This document shows, piece by piece, positions 27,974 to 36,663 of a stretch of DNA of 63,342 nucleotides; position 1 is the stretch's first letter, and each line of letters begins with the position of its first letter. The position numbers and the translations under genes are program-made. The stretch comes from Pacificoceanicola onchidii (GTDB taxonomy: Bacteria; Pseudomonadota; Alphaproteobacteria; Rhodobacterales; Rhodobacteraceae), in NCBI RefSeq assembly GCF_004804335.1, contig NZ_SRXY01000013.1, positions 1 through 63,342 on the forward strand, given 5' to 3'. The notes under the pieces are model-generated. The model had not been told where the DNA came from. It searched no databases and saw only the letters and a list, made by a program, of their open reading frames with translations.

Positions 27974-28825
27974 TTACCTTTTTTCGTTTTCAAGAGACTG
28001 AAAGAAGTCCGCCAGTCTATGTTCTCCTGTTGGTGGCGCGGTCATGTTCATCCCGCTTGCCGTCAGGAAAAACTGGGCCGGGCCGGCAATCCGCCCCGGC
28101 GCGAGCCTTGGCAACACCCGGAGAATCAAACGACGGACCCAATCTGGTAGATACGTGATCCGATGGTCCTTTCCCAACACATCAAAGCAGAGATGAGCAA
28201 GATCGGTCTGAGTAAAGGTTTCGGGACCGCCGACGGTCTGCCAATCGACGCCCGCTTCGGCTGCCTCGAAGATCGCTGCCGCGAGATCGGCCCCGTGGAT
28301 GGGATTGATCCGCGGCTCACCAGACCCGAACAACCACACACGCCCGGATTGCGCCATGGTCAGAAAATCCGCCATGTCAGAAAAGTATCCGGTGGGAGCG
28401 ATGACGGTCGAGGCGACGTCGGACGATTGCAATTTGCGCACGAAAGCGGATTTCGCGGCAACAAGGGGCACCGCGTCCATACGGTCCGCGTTCAGAACGT
28501 GGACATAAGCAAACCGGGACACGCCACTGCGTCGGGCTTCTTCCAGCAGGTTGAGGTTGGCTTGATAGTCCACATCCCAATAGGTCAGCCCGTCGGTCTG
28601 GCGGGTTATGCCAAGGGCAGACACTACCAGATCAATGTCTTCCATGGCACCAACCAGGCTTTCCGGCCATGTGGCTTCTGCTTCAATCAATCGGTCCGCT
28701 TCCAGACCATCCGTTTTGCCAGATTTGCGGATTAGGGCAGTGACGTGCCAACCCCGTTTGCGATACTCGGCGCATAGAAAACGGCCGAGGTAGCCTGTCG
28801 CACCAGCAACGAAAACATGTTTCAT
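27974..28825 (-). CDS. Atypical short-chain dehydrogenase (NmrA-like NAD(P)-binding protein)
   Basis: 283-residue Rossmann protein. The N-terminal VFVAGATGYLGRFLCAEYRKRG (4-25) is the NAD(P)-binding motif of atypical SDRs; the classical YxxxK catalytic pair is not evident. VSALGITRQTDGLTYWDVDY and the hydrophobic C-terminal region resemble NmrA/complex-I-assembly-like SDRs. Its start overlaps the stop of a putative 52-codon frame upstream, and a membrane protein gene follows. Role unknown. Confidence 0.8.
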   Translation of the reverse strand: MKHVFVAGATGYLGRFLCAEYRKRGWHVTALIRKSGKTDGLEADRLIEAEATWPESLVGAMEDIDLVVSALGITRQTDGLTYWDVDYQANLNLLEEARRSGVSRFAYVHVLNADRMDAVPLVAAKSAFVRKLQSSDVASTVIAPTGYFSDMADFLTMAQSGRVWLFGSGEPRINPIHGADLAAAIFEAAEAGVDWQTVGGPETFTQTDLAHLCFDVLGKDHRITYLPDWVRRLILRVLPRLAPGRIAGPAQFFLTASGMNMTAPPTGEHRLADFFQSLENEKR

Positions 28826-28980
28826 TTCGAAACCCTTTCATCGTCCGCACTCATGAGACGCCTGATCCAAGGTGTAAAGATGCGGCCCGGTTTGGGCGGC
28901 CTGATCATGGCCGCCCGGATAAGAAGATCTTCAAGCGCCCGGTATCGGTGCGCTCGGATGTAGAGAATGTCGGAACTCAT
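28822..28980 (-). CDS. Putative 52-residue small protein, coupled to the SDR gene
   Basis: A short frame from ATG 28980 to TGA 28822. Its stop overlaps the SDR start as ATGA, the spacing of translationally coupled genes, and it fills the gap between the lipoprotein and SDR genes almost exactly. It reads as a basic, soluble peptide beginning MSSDILYIRAHRYRALED. The ribosome site is weak and no family is recognised, so it could be chance. Confidence 0.4.
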   Translation of the reverse strand: MSSDILYIRAHRYRALEDLLIRAAMIRPPKPGRIFTPWIRRLMSADDERVSK

Positions 28981-28986
28981 GGCTGG

Positions 28987-29346
28987 TCACCCCACAACAG
29001 GGTGCCCTCGGCCCTTCAAACACTCGATGACCATGGCTTTGCGGCGTTCATTGGCATCGACAGCGCCAGCTGCACCGCCCGCAAGTGCACCGGCCACCGC
29101 GCCGCCCCACATATCGCCCTCGTCATCCAATGCGCCCAAAGTTGCGCCTGCGCCGGCCCCTACAGCCGCCGCGCCCAAAGTCTCCCGGTTTAGCTGTTTC
29201 TGACTGTTTGCCAGAGCCTGGCAGTCCGCCAAATCAGCTTGATAGCCCGCCGTCCGGGGCCCATCGAGGATCGGGTTGTATTTCGCTCCCTTGTCCCCAC
29301 AGGCGGCGAGGGAGAGAGCGGTTGTCAGTGTCAAAAGCCATTTCAT
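28987..29346 (-). CDS. Glycine-zipper lipoprotein
   Basis: 119-residue envelope protein. A signal peptide ends in the lipobox LAAC (about residues 13-16), predicting lipid attachment at Cys16. The central part is a glycine-zipper region (AAAVGAGAGATLGALDDEGD and GGAVAGALAGGAAGAVDANER), common in small outer-membrane-associated lipoproteins of stress or cell-envelope function. The C-terminus, KAMVIECLKGRGHPVVG, resembles other alphaproteobacterial members. It may be the first gene of a run with the small frame, SDR and membrane gene. Confidence 0.8.
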   Translation of the reverse strand: MKWLLTLTTALSLAACGDKGAKYNPILDGPRTAGYQADLADCQALANSQKQLNRETLGAAAVGAGAGATLGALDDEGDMWGGAVAGALAGGAAGAVDANERRKAMVIECLKGRGHPVVG

Positions 29347-29511
29347 GGTCTGATCCTTTCGGTTTGATTACCACCTCGGCGGTGGCCTGAAACCGGAATA
29401 GGTCAGTGACATCCCAGACCGCGACCGAACAGGCTGGTTCGGGCGTTCGGACAAGCTGGCTCGTACGGACCTCTCAAAAAACTGTTTATTTTCAGAAGCT
29501 TTTTAGCTCCA

Positions 29512-30705
29512 TCACGGTCGATGCCGGGCGCGCCATTGCGTCGGTGTTTGCTCGGTCACCTTCTTGAAACTGGTGTTGAACGTGGATTTTGCGTTGAAGC
29601 CAACCGTCTCGCTAATCTCCAGAATGCCTGCATCGGTGTGAATCAGCATCTCGCAGGCGTCCTTGATACGGCATTGATTCACATAGTCGTAGAACGTCAT
29701 GCCCAGCTTGGTGTTCAGCACCTCCGAGAGGTGTATCGCGGGAATGGCGATTTCTGCGGCAAGCCTGCGCAGGTTCAGCCCGTGATCCCGCCAGAGCTTT
29801 CCTTCCGTCATCCGCAATTCCAGCCGTTTGGCGTATCGCGCAATGTCTTCTTCCTGCAGACCTGACCGAGCATATCGCTGCGCGGGCTCTGCACTTTGTG
29901 TCGGCTCGGGATCTGGTTTTTCCAGATCCGCCAACATCGGCTCTGTCCATTCCGGAAGCACTGGGTTGGCGCGCAGCGCGAACAAGCCGAAGGAGAACGG
30001 GAGAACAACGTCGAACAGGAGAGAAAACACGCCATCGCGAATGGAAGACAGATCCATCAGATCCCGGACTTCATCAACGATGACGATCAGCGGCAAAATC
30101 AGAAGGATCGCGACCAATGCGTCCAGCCAATGCAGGGTTCTTCCGCGAAGATCGGAAAACAGCCCGCGCACATTGCGCCGGTGAAGGATCAAGCGCCGAA
30201 TGCACAGACCGCCGTAGACGACCAGCAGATTGATCCAGAACATCCAGAACGCGGTTTCGCCCCAAGCGATCAGCGCCTGGTGCAAGTCTGACAAGCTGGC
30301 TTGCGTTTCGCCGCGCCGAACATCGCCAGGCAAAATCAGGGCCGGTGAAAGGCAAAGTGCCCCTATGACAAAAGGGATGAAATGGATCGCATCGGCGCGT
30401 CTAAGCTGCGGCACGGAACTGGTCAGCGCACGCACATAGAAATAGAGCGAGACCATGAAACCGGGGATCAGTACATCGTTCCAACGGTACAGCGTATTGG
30501 GCCCAGAAAAGACATCCGAATAGGCAAAGGCGTTGAGGGAATCGCAGACATTGATGGTGAAGAACACGATCATCGCCCAGATATGCATCCGCGGCGCGGG
30601 CTCTCGCAGCCGCATGAACAGGCCAACAAGAACGAACAGCGTGATCGCCAGAGCCCCGGCGACACCGAGGTGTTCCCAATAAAGTTTCTCGTGAATGGAA
30701 AACAT
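29512..30705 (-). CDS. Membrane-anchored AraC-family transcriptional regulator
   Basis: 397-residue two-part regulator. The N-terminal ~245 residues contain about seven hydrophobic segments, a sensor-like membrane domain. The C-terminal ~110 residues are an AraC DNA-binding domain with two helix-turn-helices (LNLRRLAAEIAIPAIHLSEV and ILEISETVGFNAKSTFNTSF). This arrangement suggests signal detection in the membrane and transcription control from it. It diverges from the membrane gene at 30927, the closest candidate target. Ligand unknown. Confidence 0.88.
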   Translation of the reverse strand: MFSIHEKLYWEHLGVAGALAITLFVLVGLFMRLREPAPRMHIWAMIVFFTINVCDSLNAFAYSDVFSGPNTLYRWNDVLIPGFMVSLYFYVRALTSSVPQLRRADAIHFIPFVIGALCLSPALILPGDVRRGETQASLSDLHQALIAWGETAFWMFWINLLVVYGGLCIRRLILHRRNVRGLFSDLRGRTLHWLDALVAILLILPLIVIVDEVRDLMDLSSIRDGVFSLLFDVVLPFSFGLFALRANPVLPEWTEPMLADLEKPDPEPTQSAEPAQRYARSGLQEEDIARYAKRLELRMTEGKLWRDHGLNLRRLAAEIAIPAIHLSEVLNTKLGMTFYDYVNQCRIKDACEMLIHTDAGILEISETVGFNAKSTFNTSFKKVTEQTPTQWRARHRP

Positions 30706-30926
30706 CGTGCGCCCTCAATGCGCGTAGTTTTAACGGCTCGCAGGGAAAATCCTAGCGCCGTTTTGGGGTGGTGGGCTTTGATGGGCCGAGGTTCAGCTTT
30801 AACATAAATCTCATTATCCGCAGGTGTGGTTGGTTCAACTCGCCCCTCTCAGGCGTGTGGCGGTTTGGCCCATACCTTCGCGACACGCATTGCGGCAGGC
30901 TGCAAGAGACTCCAAGGGGGTGCCCT

Positions 30927-31352
30927 ATGTCTTTCCGCGTCCTGAACTTAACGGCTTCGCTTTTGTTTGCGGTCTTGTGCCTGACTCTGATCCTGTTCCC
31001 CGAAGTGGTTTACTGGCTGTTCCAGCTTCAGGGAAACACGCTCGGCACCCTTTTGGCGAAGCGCGCTGGGGCCTTGTTTCTCGGCCTTGCCGTTCTTTGC
31101 TACTTCGCCAGCCGCTCGAACAGCAACGAAGCGAAGCGCCTGGTGGCCCTATCTGTCGGAGCCGCCATGAGCGCACTGGCTGTTTTGAGCCTCTACGAGT
31201 TGCTGCGCGGTTCTGTCGGTCCGGGGATGGTACTCGCCATCGTCATCGAGACGACGATGGCTTTTTTGTATTATCGTCACTGGACAATCGCAGCTACTCC
31301 GCCGCGACAGCACCTTCATCCGCCGCAGAAATCCGCGCCGCCGCGAACTTGA
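30927..31352 (+). CDS. Small integral membrane protein, unknown function
   Basis: 141 residues with about four predicted membrane segments, starting MSFRVLNLTASLLFAVLCLT, after an AAGGGGG ribosome site. No family motif is recognised. It is divergent from the membrane-bound AraC regulator and converges with fdsA, overlapping it by 59 bp at the 3' ends. The last ~20 codons, lying in the overlap, are proline- and serine-rich. Confidence 0.65.
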   Translation: MSFRVLNLTASLLFAVLCLTLILFPEVVYWLFQLQGNTLGTLLAKRAGALFLGLAVLCYFASRSNSNEAKRLVALSVGAAMSALAVLSLYELLRGSVGPGMVLAIVIETTMAFLYYRHWTIAATPPRQHLHPPQKSAPPRT

Positions 31353-34119
31353 ACTCCGGGATTTTCCCAAAGGGGTCGAGCTGCGGATTGGTCAGGAAGT
31401 TGGCCGGAGCTTCGACGAAACAGAAGGGGATAAACAGCATCCCCGGCGTCACGTCGCGATCCGCGCGCAGGGTCAGTGTGATCGCGCCGCGGCGTGTCTC
31501 AACCGTGACCTGCTGACCGCGCTCGAAGCCCATGCGCCCGATGTCTTTCGGATGCATCGAGACAACCGCCTCGTCTTCCTGTGCGTTCAGATGTGTGGCG
31601 CGGCGGGTCATGGCGCCGGTATGCCAATGCTCCAGCATCCGGCCTGTGGTCAGCACCAGAGGGAATTCCTCGTCCGGCATCTCATCGGGGGGGACCAGGT
31701 CGGTCGGGACCAGCTTGGCCTTGCCTGAAGCGGTCGGGAAGCCATCGTAGAAGATGATCTCTTCGCCCGGACCATCATCCGATTGCACCGGATAGGTCAC
31801 AACCCCTTCGCGCACCAGGCGATCCCAGGTGATGTTGTCGAGGCTCGGCATGTTGGCAGCCATTTCGTCATAGACCGCGCCAACATCCGGATAATCCCAA
31901 TCGAGGCCCGAGCGCTGGCCCATTTCGACCAGCAGTTTCCAGTCCTGACGCGCCTCGCCCGGAGGAGTACGGACCGGCATGCCGACCTGAACCTGACGGT
32001 TGGAGTTGGTGTAAGTTCCGGGCTTCTCCGGTTGGGCAGAGGCGGGCAGGATCACATCAGCAAACCATGCAGTTTCGGTAAAGAAGATGTCCTGCACGAC
32101 AAGATGTTCCAGCGTTGCCAATGCGCCGCGCGCATGGTGTTGGTCGGGGTCGGACATGGCCGGATTTTCGCCCTGCACATACATCGCCTTGACCTCGCCA
32201 TGGTGGATGGCGTGCATGGTTTCAACGACGGTCAGACCTTTCTTGGGATCGAGGCTGCGGCCCCATTGATCCTCGTAACGGGCGCGCACGTCGGCGTCTT
32301 CGACCGACTTGTAGTTCGGATAGGTGATCGGGATCAGACCGGCATCCGAAGCCCCCTGCACGTTGTTCTGCCCCCGAAGCGGGTGCAAGCCTGTGCCGGG
32401 GCGGCCGATTTGGCCCGTGATCAGCGAAAGAGCGATCAGACAGCGTGCATTGTCCGTGCCATGCACGTGTTGGCTCACGCCCATGCCCCAGAAGATGATC
32501 GCGCGCTCTGCGCCTGCAAAGGTCCGGGCCAGCTCACGCAGATATTCGGCTTCCACACCGCAAATCTCGGACATGGCCTCGGGCGTGTAGTCTTTCACCT
32601 TTTCCCGCAGCGCTTCGAAGCCGTCGAGATTGGCCTGAATGTACTGCTCATCATAGAGCTGTTCTTCAATGATCGTGTGGATCATCGCGTTGAGCATCGG
32701 CACATCGCGCCCCGGCTCAAAGATCACCGGGTGCGAGGCGTGTCGCATGAGGCCTTGCTTGCGCGGATCGAATACCATGACCTTGGCGCCGCGTTTCGCG
32801 GCCTGTTTGAAATAGGTCGCGGCGACCGGGTGGTTCTGCTCCGGTCGGCACCCGATCATCATGATGCAATCGCTGTCATCAGCAGCGGTGAAAGGCGCGG
32901 ACACAGCACCCGAACCGACGCCCTCCATGAGCGCTGCTACCGAAGACGCGTGGCACAGGCGGGTGCAGTGGTCGACGTTATTCGTTCCAAAACCCTGACG
33001 GATGTATTTCTGGAAGAGATAGGCCTCTTCGTTGGTGCCCTTTGCGCTGCCGAACCCGGCGACGGCCTGTCCGCCGACGCTGTCCCGCACGCGAGTCAGA
33101 CCGCCAGCGGCAAATTCCATGGCTTCGTCCCACGTGGCTTCGCGGAACACATCGCCTATGTCGGCGAATGTCATGCGGGCGGCGGGGTCTTTCGGCACAC
33201 CCTCACGGCGGATGAGTGGCTTGGTCAGACGCTCGGGCGACATGACATAGTCCATGCCAAAGCGGCCCTTGATGCAGAGCTTGCCTCGGTTGGCCGGGCC
33301 TTGACGGCCATCGACCTTGACGATGTCATTGTCCTTGACGCTGATCTCGGTCTGGCAGCCGACACCGCAGAACGGGCAGACAGAAGGCTTGGTTTCGACG
33401 TCAAAGATCTCGCGCTTGGTCGCGGTTTCGTTCAGCAGAGTCTTTTCCATGAGCGCGCCGGTCGGGCAGGCCTGAACACATTCACCGCAGCCGACGCAGG
33501 TCGAAAGGCCCATCGGGTCCGCGACATCAAAGACCGGCACCGCGCCCATACCACGGCCCGCCATGCCAATGACGTCGTTCACCTGCACTTCGCGGCAGGC
33601 GCGTTCGCACAGACCGCAGGAGATGCAGGCGTCGAGGTTCACGGCAATCGAAGGGTGCGAGGCATCGTGGAAGATGCTGTCCACCGGCACTTCTCTCTGC
33701 GCGCCGGGGCGGCCCGAAGGATAGCGGGCTTTCTCCAGACCGGCGATCTCGGCCTGCTGCCAGAAATGCGACTGCGGATCGGGGCTTTGCTCGCGGGCGG
33801 GCATGTCTGAAGCGAGCAGGTCAAAGACCATCTTCCGACTCTTTTGTGCGCGCTCGCTCGCGGTGGTCACAACCATGCCGTCTTTGGGTTTGCGGATGCA
33901 GGAGGCGGCGAGGACGCGCTCGCCTTCGATCTCAACCATGCAGGCGCGGCAATTGCCGTCTTCGCGCAGGTCCGGCACGTCGGGCTTCCAGCACAGGTGC
34001 GGGATGGCGATGCCTTCGCGCCGGGCGACCTCCCAGATGGTCTCATCGCTATGCGCTCTGACCTCGCGGTCGTCGAGTGTGAAGGTGATCACGGGGACAT
34101 TGGCGGTGTCGAGGCTCAT
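31294..34119 (-). CDS. fdsA: NAD-dependent formate dehydrogenase, alpha (catalytic) subunit
   Basis: Molybdenum-containing formate dehydrogenase of 941 residues. An N-terminal [2Fe-2S] ferredoxin domain (IPHLCWKPDVPD, GNCRACMVE) precedes two [4Fe-4S] motifs (CISCGLCERACREV, CVGCGECVQACPTG) and CPFCGVGCQTEI for a further cluster. The molybdopterin domain has the active-site Cys-His in CTRLCHASSVA. The ATG at 34119 overlaps the fdsGB stop and has a GGAGG site, so a longer upstream start is rejected. Genes for the usual FdsC and FdsD helpers are not adjacent. It oxidises formate to CO2 and passes electrons to the NADH-forming subunit. Confidence 0.95.
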   Translation of the reverse strand: MSLDTANVPVITFTLDDREVRAHSDETIWEVARREGIAIPHLCWKPDVPDLREDGNCRACMVEIEGERVLAASCIRKPKDGMVVTTASERAQKSRKMVFDLLASDMPAREQSPDPQSHFWQQAEIAGLEKARYPSGRPGAQREVPVDSIFHDASHPSIAVNLDACISCGLCERACREVQVNDVIGMAGRGMGAVPVFDVADPMGLSTCVGCGECVQACPTGALMEKTLLNETATKREIFDVETKPSVCPFCGVGCQTEISVKDNDIVKVDGRQGPANRGKLCIKGRFGMDYVMSPERLTKPLIRREGVPKDPAARMTFADIGDVFREATWDEAMEFAAGGLTRVRDSVGGQAVAGFGSAKGTNEEAYLFQKYIRQGFGTNNVDHCTRLCHASSVAALMEGVGSGAVSAPFTAADDSDCIMMIGCRPEQNHPVAATYFKQAAKRGAKVMVFDPRKQGLMRHASHPVIFEPGRDVPMLNAMIHTIIEEQLYDEQYIQANLDGFEALREKVKDYTPEAMSEICGVEAEYLRELARTFAGAERAIIFWGMGVSQHVHGTDNARCLIALSLITGQIGRPGTGLHPLRGQNNVQGASDAGLIPITYPNYKSVEDADVRARYEDQWGRSLDPKKGLTVVETMHAIHHGEVKAMYVQGENPAMSDPDQHHARGALATLEHLVVQDIFFTETAWFADVILPASAQPEKPGTYTNSNRQVQVGMPVRTPPGEARQDWKLLVEMGQRSGLDWDYPDVGAVYDEMAANMPSLDNITWDRLVREGVVTYPVQSDDGPGEEIIFYDGFPTASGKAKLVPTDLVPPDEMPDEEFPLVLTTGRMLEHWHTGAMTRRATHLNAQEDEAVVSMHPKDIGRMGFERGQQVTVETRRGAITLTLRADRDVTPGMLFIPFCFVEAPANFLTNPQLDPFGKIPEFKFAAARISAADEGAVAAE

Positions 34120-35834
34120 GACTGGACCTCCTCGTTGCTCTTCGAACCCGCAGAGAACTCTTCGGGGAAGTGTTTCATCAGATGTTTCACGCAATTGCCC
34201 GCCGCCTGTCCAAGGCCGCAGATCGAGGAATCGCCCATGACGGTCAGCAGATCGTTATAAAGCGCGGCGTCATCGTCACCTTCAGCCAAGAGGCGCACCA
34301 TCTTGTCAGTGCCAGAGCGGCAAGGCGTGCATTGTCCGCAACTTTCGTGGGCAAAGAACTTCATGGTGTTGAGTGCCGCGCCGTGCACGCTGTCCTTGTC
34401 CGACAAGATCACCACCGCGTGCGAGCCGATAAAGCCGCCCTCTTTCTCCCATGTGCCAAAATCCATGGCGCGGTCCGCCATGGAAGCCGGGAAGATGCCG
34501 CCCGAGGCACCGCCGGGGAAGAAGGCCTTGAATTTGTGCCCATCGGCCATGCCGCCGCAGTAGTCTTCGATCAGGCGGATGAGCGGGATGCCGGCGGGGG
34601 CGATCTTGACCCCCGGTTCCTTGACCCGGCCCGAAACGGAGAAGGCGCGCGGGCCTTTGTGATCTTCGTTCCAGCCCTGATCCGCGAACCACTTGGGCCC
34701 GTTGGCGAGGATATCGGGAATCCAGCTGACGGTTTCAATGTTGTGATTGAGGGTCGGGAGGCCAAACAGGCCAACCTCTGCGATAAACGGCGGCTTGTGG
34801 CGGGGCAGACCACGCTTGCCTTCGATGCTTTCGATCATCGCGCTTTCTTCACCGCAGATGTAGGCCCCTGCCCCACGGCGCAGCTCCATCGGGACCACAT
34901 CAAGATCAGAAGTATGCAGCGCTTCGATCTCGCGGCGAAGGATCTCCAGCACATGCGGGTATTCATCGCGCATATAGATGTAGATGCGATCACAGCCGAC
35001 CACCCGCGCAGCGATCTGCGCGCCTTCCAGCATGCGATGTGGCTTGCGTTCCAGCCACCAGCGGTCCTTGAATGTGCCGGGCTCGCCCTCGTCTCCGTTG
35101 ATCGTCATCAGGCGCGGGCCTTCGTAGCCGCGCACAAAACCCCATTTCATGCCAGCCGGGAAACCCGCGCCGCCAAGACCACGCAGGCCCGCGTCGGACA
35201 TGGTTTCAACGGCGGCATCGGCACTGATCTCTCCAGCCAAAACCTGGCCCAGAACTGAATAGCCACCCGCTGCGCGATAGGCTTTCAGATCCTCGTAAGG
35301 ATCCGGGGCGGGCGTCGAATTGTCGTTTTCGATCGCCTCAAGCAGGCTTTCCACCGTGCAATGACGGTAGATGCGTTTACCAATGGTCGCGGCGGGTGCG
35401 CCGTCGCACTGGCCGATGCAGGGCGCGGCAATAATCCGAACTTTTGCCGGATCGACAGCCGCGCGCAGACCTTCGATCAGGTCAAAAGCCCCCATCAGCT
35501 CTTCGGTCACGCCGGTGGCCACGCGGACTGTAACCGGCGGTGGCGGAGTTTCGCCTTCGCGCACCACGTCAAAATGATCGTAGAAGCTGGCCACTTCGAA
35601 GACTTCAACCTGCGCAAGACGGAACAACTCGGCCAAGGCCGCGATGTTCGAGGCGCTGATATGGCCGTGCGTGTCCTGAATGACATGCAAGGCCTCAATC
35701 ACCATATCGCGCCTGCGAGGCATATCGCCCAACAGATCTGCAAGTGCGGTGACATCGCTGTCGCTGACCTGGCGCCCCTTCGGAAGCGAGGGGTCCCGGC
35801 GTTTGAACGTCTTGGCTGGCGCGTGGGTATTCAT
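34116..35834 (-). CDS. fdsB: Formate dehydrogenase gamma-beta fusion (FdsG-FdsB)
   Basis: 572-residue fusion of a NuoE-like FdsG domain (residues ~25-175) with a NuoF-like FdsB domain. FdsB features are intact: FMN/NADH site RGLGGAGFPAGMKWG and GDEGEPGTFKDRW, and [4Fe-4S] ligands SCGQCTPCRSG. The FdsG part keeps the second cysteine pair (Cys139 and Cys143 in APCIGQCDGAP) but the first pair is replaced by Ala106 and Glu111 (VRVATGVTEEL), so a standard [2Fe-2S] cluster cannot form there. It is first of two genes and overlaps fdsA by four bases. Confidence 0.92.
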   Translation of the reverse strand: MNTHAPAKTFKRRDPSLPKGRQVSDSDVTALADLLGDMPRRRDMVIEALHVIQDTHGHISASNIAALAELFRLAQVEVFEVASFYDHFDVVREGETPPPPVTVRVATGVTEELMGAFDLIEGLRAAVDPAKVRIIAAPCIGQCDGAPAATIGKRIYRHCTVESLLEAIENDNSTPAPDPYEDLKAYRAAGGYSVLGQVLAGEISADAAVETMSDAGLRGLGGAGFPAGMKWGFVRGYEGPRLMTINGDEGEPGTFKDRWWLERKPHRMLEGAQIAARVVGCDRIYIYMRDEYPHVLEILRREIEALHTSDLDVVPMELRRGAGAYICGEESAMIESIEGKRGLPRHKPPFIAEVGLFGLPTLNHNIETVSWIPDILANGPKWFADQGWNEDHKGPRAFSVSGRVKEPGVKIAPAGIPLIRLIEDYCGGMADGHKFKAFFPGGASGGIFPASMADRAMDFGTWEKEGGFIGSHAVVILSDKDSVHGAALNTMKFFAHESCGQCTPCRSGTDKMVRLLAEGDDDAALYNDLLTVMGDSSICGLGQAAGNCVKHLMKHFPEEFSAGSKSNEEVQS

Positions 35835-36137
35835 GATCCTGCTGCTTCGCTAGAGTCTAACAATATAGAAAAAGCCCATCTCCGCCGGGATTCCAGCGGA
35901 GCTGAGGCGCTGATGTTAGCGGCGCACTGCCAAAACCAGCAATGCCGCGCGCGTGCTAAATCCAGTAATAGACAGCCCCAATTGCCTTTCAACGTTTCCT
36001 TCCGGCAACATTTCCACCAAACGCGACACGAGTGCCGCCTTTGATCACCGAGACGCGGGCAAGGCCGATGCCGACGCAACCGGGCACGTCAAGTTGGCTC
36101 ACAGGAGGTCAATAAACCGAACCCGGCCTTTACAGAG
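35835..36137. other. Leader/intergenic region upstream of fdsB
   Basis: This 303-bp gap between fdsB and the co-oriented DUF454 gene contains no convincing gene. It holds a strong hairpin at 35880-35901 and a GCGGCAC-TC-GTGTCGC inverted repeat near 36022-36037. It probably carries the fds promoter and a structured leader. Confidence 0.5.
35869..35901 (-). terminator. Terminator-like hairpin in the fds leader
   Basis: On the minus strand CTCCGCTGG-AATC-CCGGCGGAG (35901-35880) forms a nine-pair stem with one G-T pair, followed after six bases by TTTTT (35873-35869). It ends about 35 bases before fdsB. It could be an attenuator, or a terminator for upstream transcripts. Confidence 0.5.
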
Positions 36138-36563
36138 TTAGTTGCTATTAGGGTTTTTCGAGTCCGGTTGAACAACCGGATGACTGGGGCGCGTCAGGAT
36201 AAACGTGGCCGCCCCCAACATGACCACAGCTTGAATCGCGAGCACCCTGCCCGGCAAGTCCATGGCGACGCTCAGGAGCAACGCCGCGCCCATCATGACC
36301 AAAGCCATGGCCTTGAACCGCGGCGCGATGGCGCCGTTGCTACGCCAATCGTCTATGATCGGGCCAAAAACCGCATGGTTTTCCAGATACCTGGCCCAAC
36401 GCGGAGAGCCCTTGGCGAAACAAAAGGCCGCAAAAATAACAAATGGCGTGGTCGGCAGAACAGGCAGCACCACACCAATCACACCCAGCGCAAGCGCAAC
36501 CGCCCCGAACAAGAACCAGACCGGTTTGCTGAAATGTCGAATGATCGACTTGATCCCGGTCAA
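36138..36563 (-). CDS. DUF454 (YbaN-like) inner-membrane protein
   Basis: 141-residue membrane protein of the YbaN/DUF454 family, with the conserved GVIGVVLPVLPTTPFVIFAA near residues 25-44 and FAKGSPR shortly after. The start appears to be TTG at 36563, with GAGGAG seven bases upstream; no ATG fits. It diverges from nsrR. Function in this family is not established; association with redox and nitrogen-oxide genes is common. Confidence 0.82.
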   Translation of the reverse strand: MTGIKSIIRHFSKPVWFLFGAVALALGVIGVVLPVLPTTPFVIFAAFCFAKGSPRWARYLENHAVFGPIIDDWRSNGAIAPRFKAMALVMMGAALLLSVAMDLPGRVLAIQAVVMLGAATFILTRPSHPVVQPDSKNPNSN

Positions 36564-36663
36564 AGTGTTTCTCCTCGGATGAATGTAATCGGCATTAAAG
36601 ATGTCGATTGAGAGATTCGCATGCCATGAACTTTGACCCCGATCAAATTGGTAGGGCAAGCAG

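Noticed and set aside
31783-33810. 675-codon plus-strand frame opposite fdsA
   Set aside because: Antisense shadow of a complete formate dehydrogenase gene.
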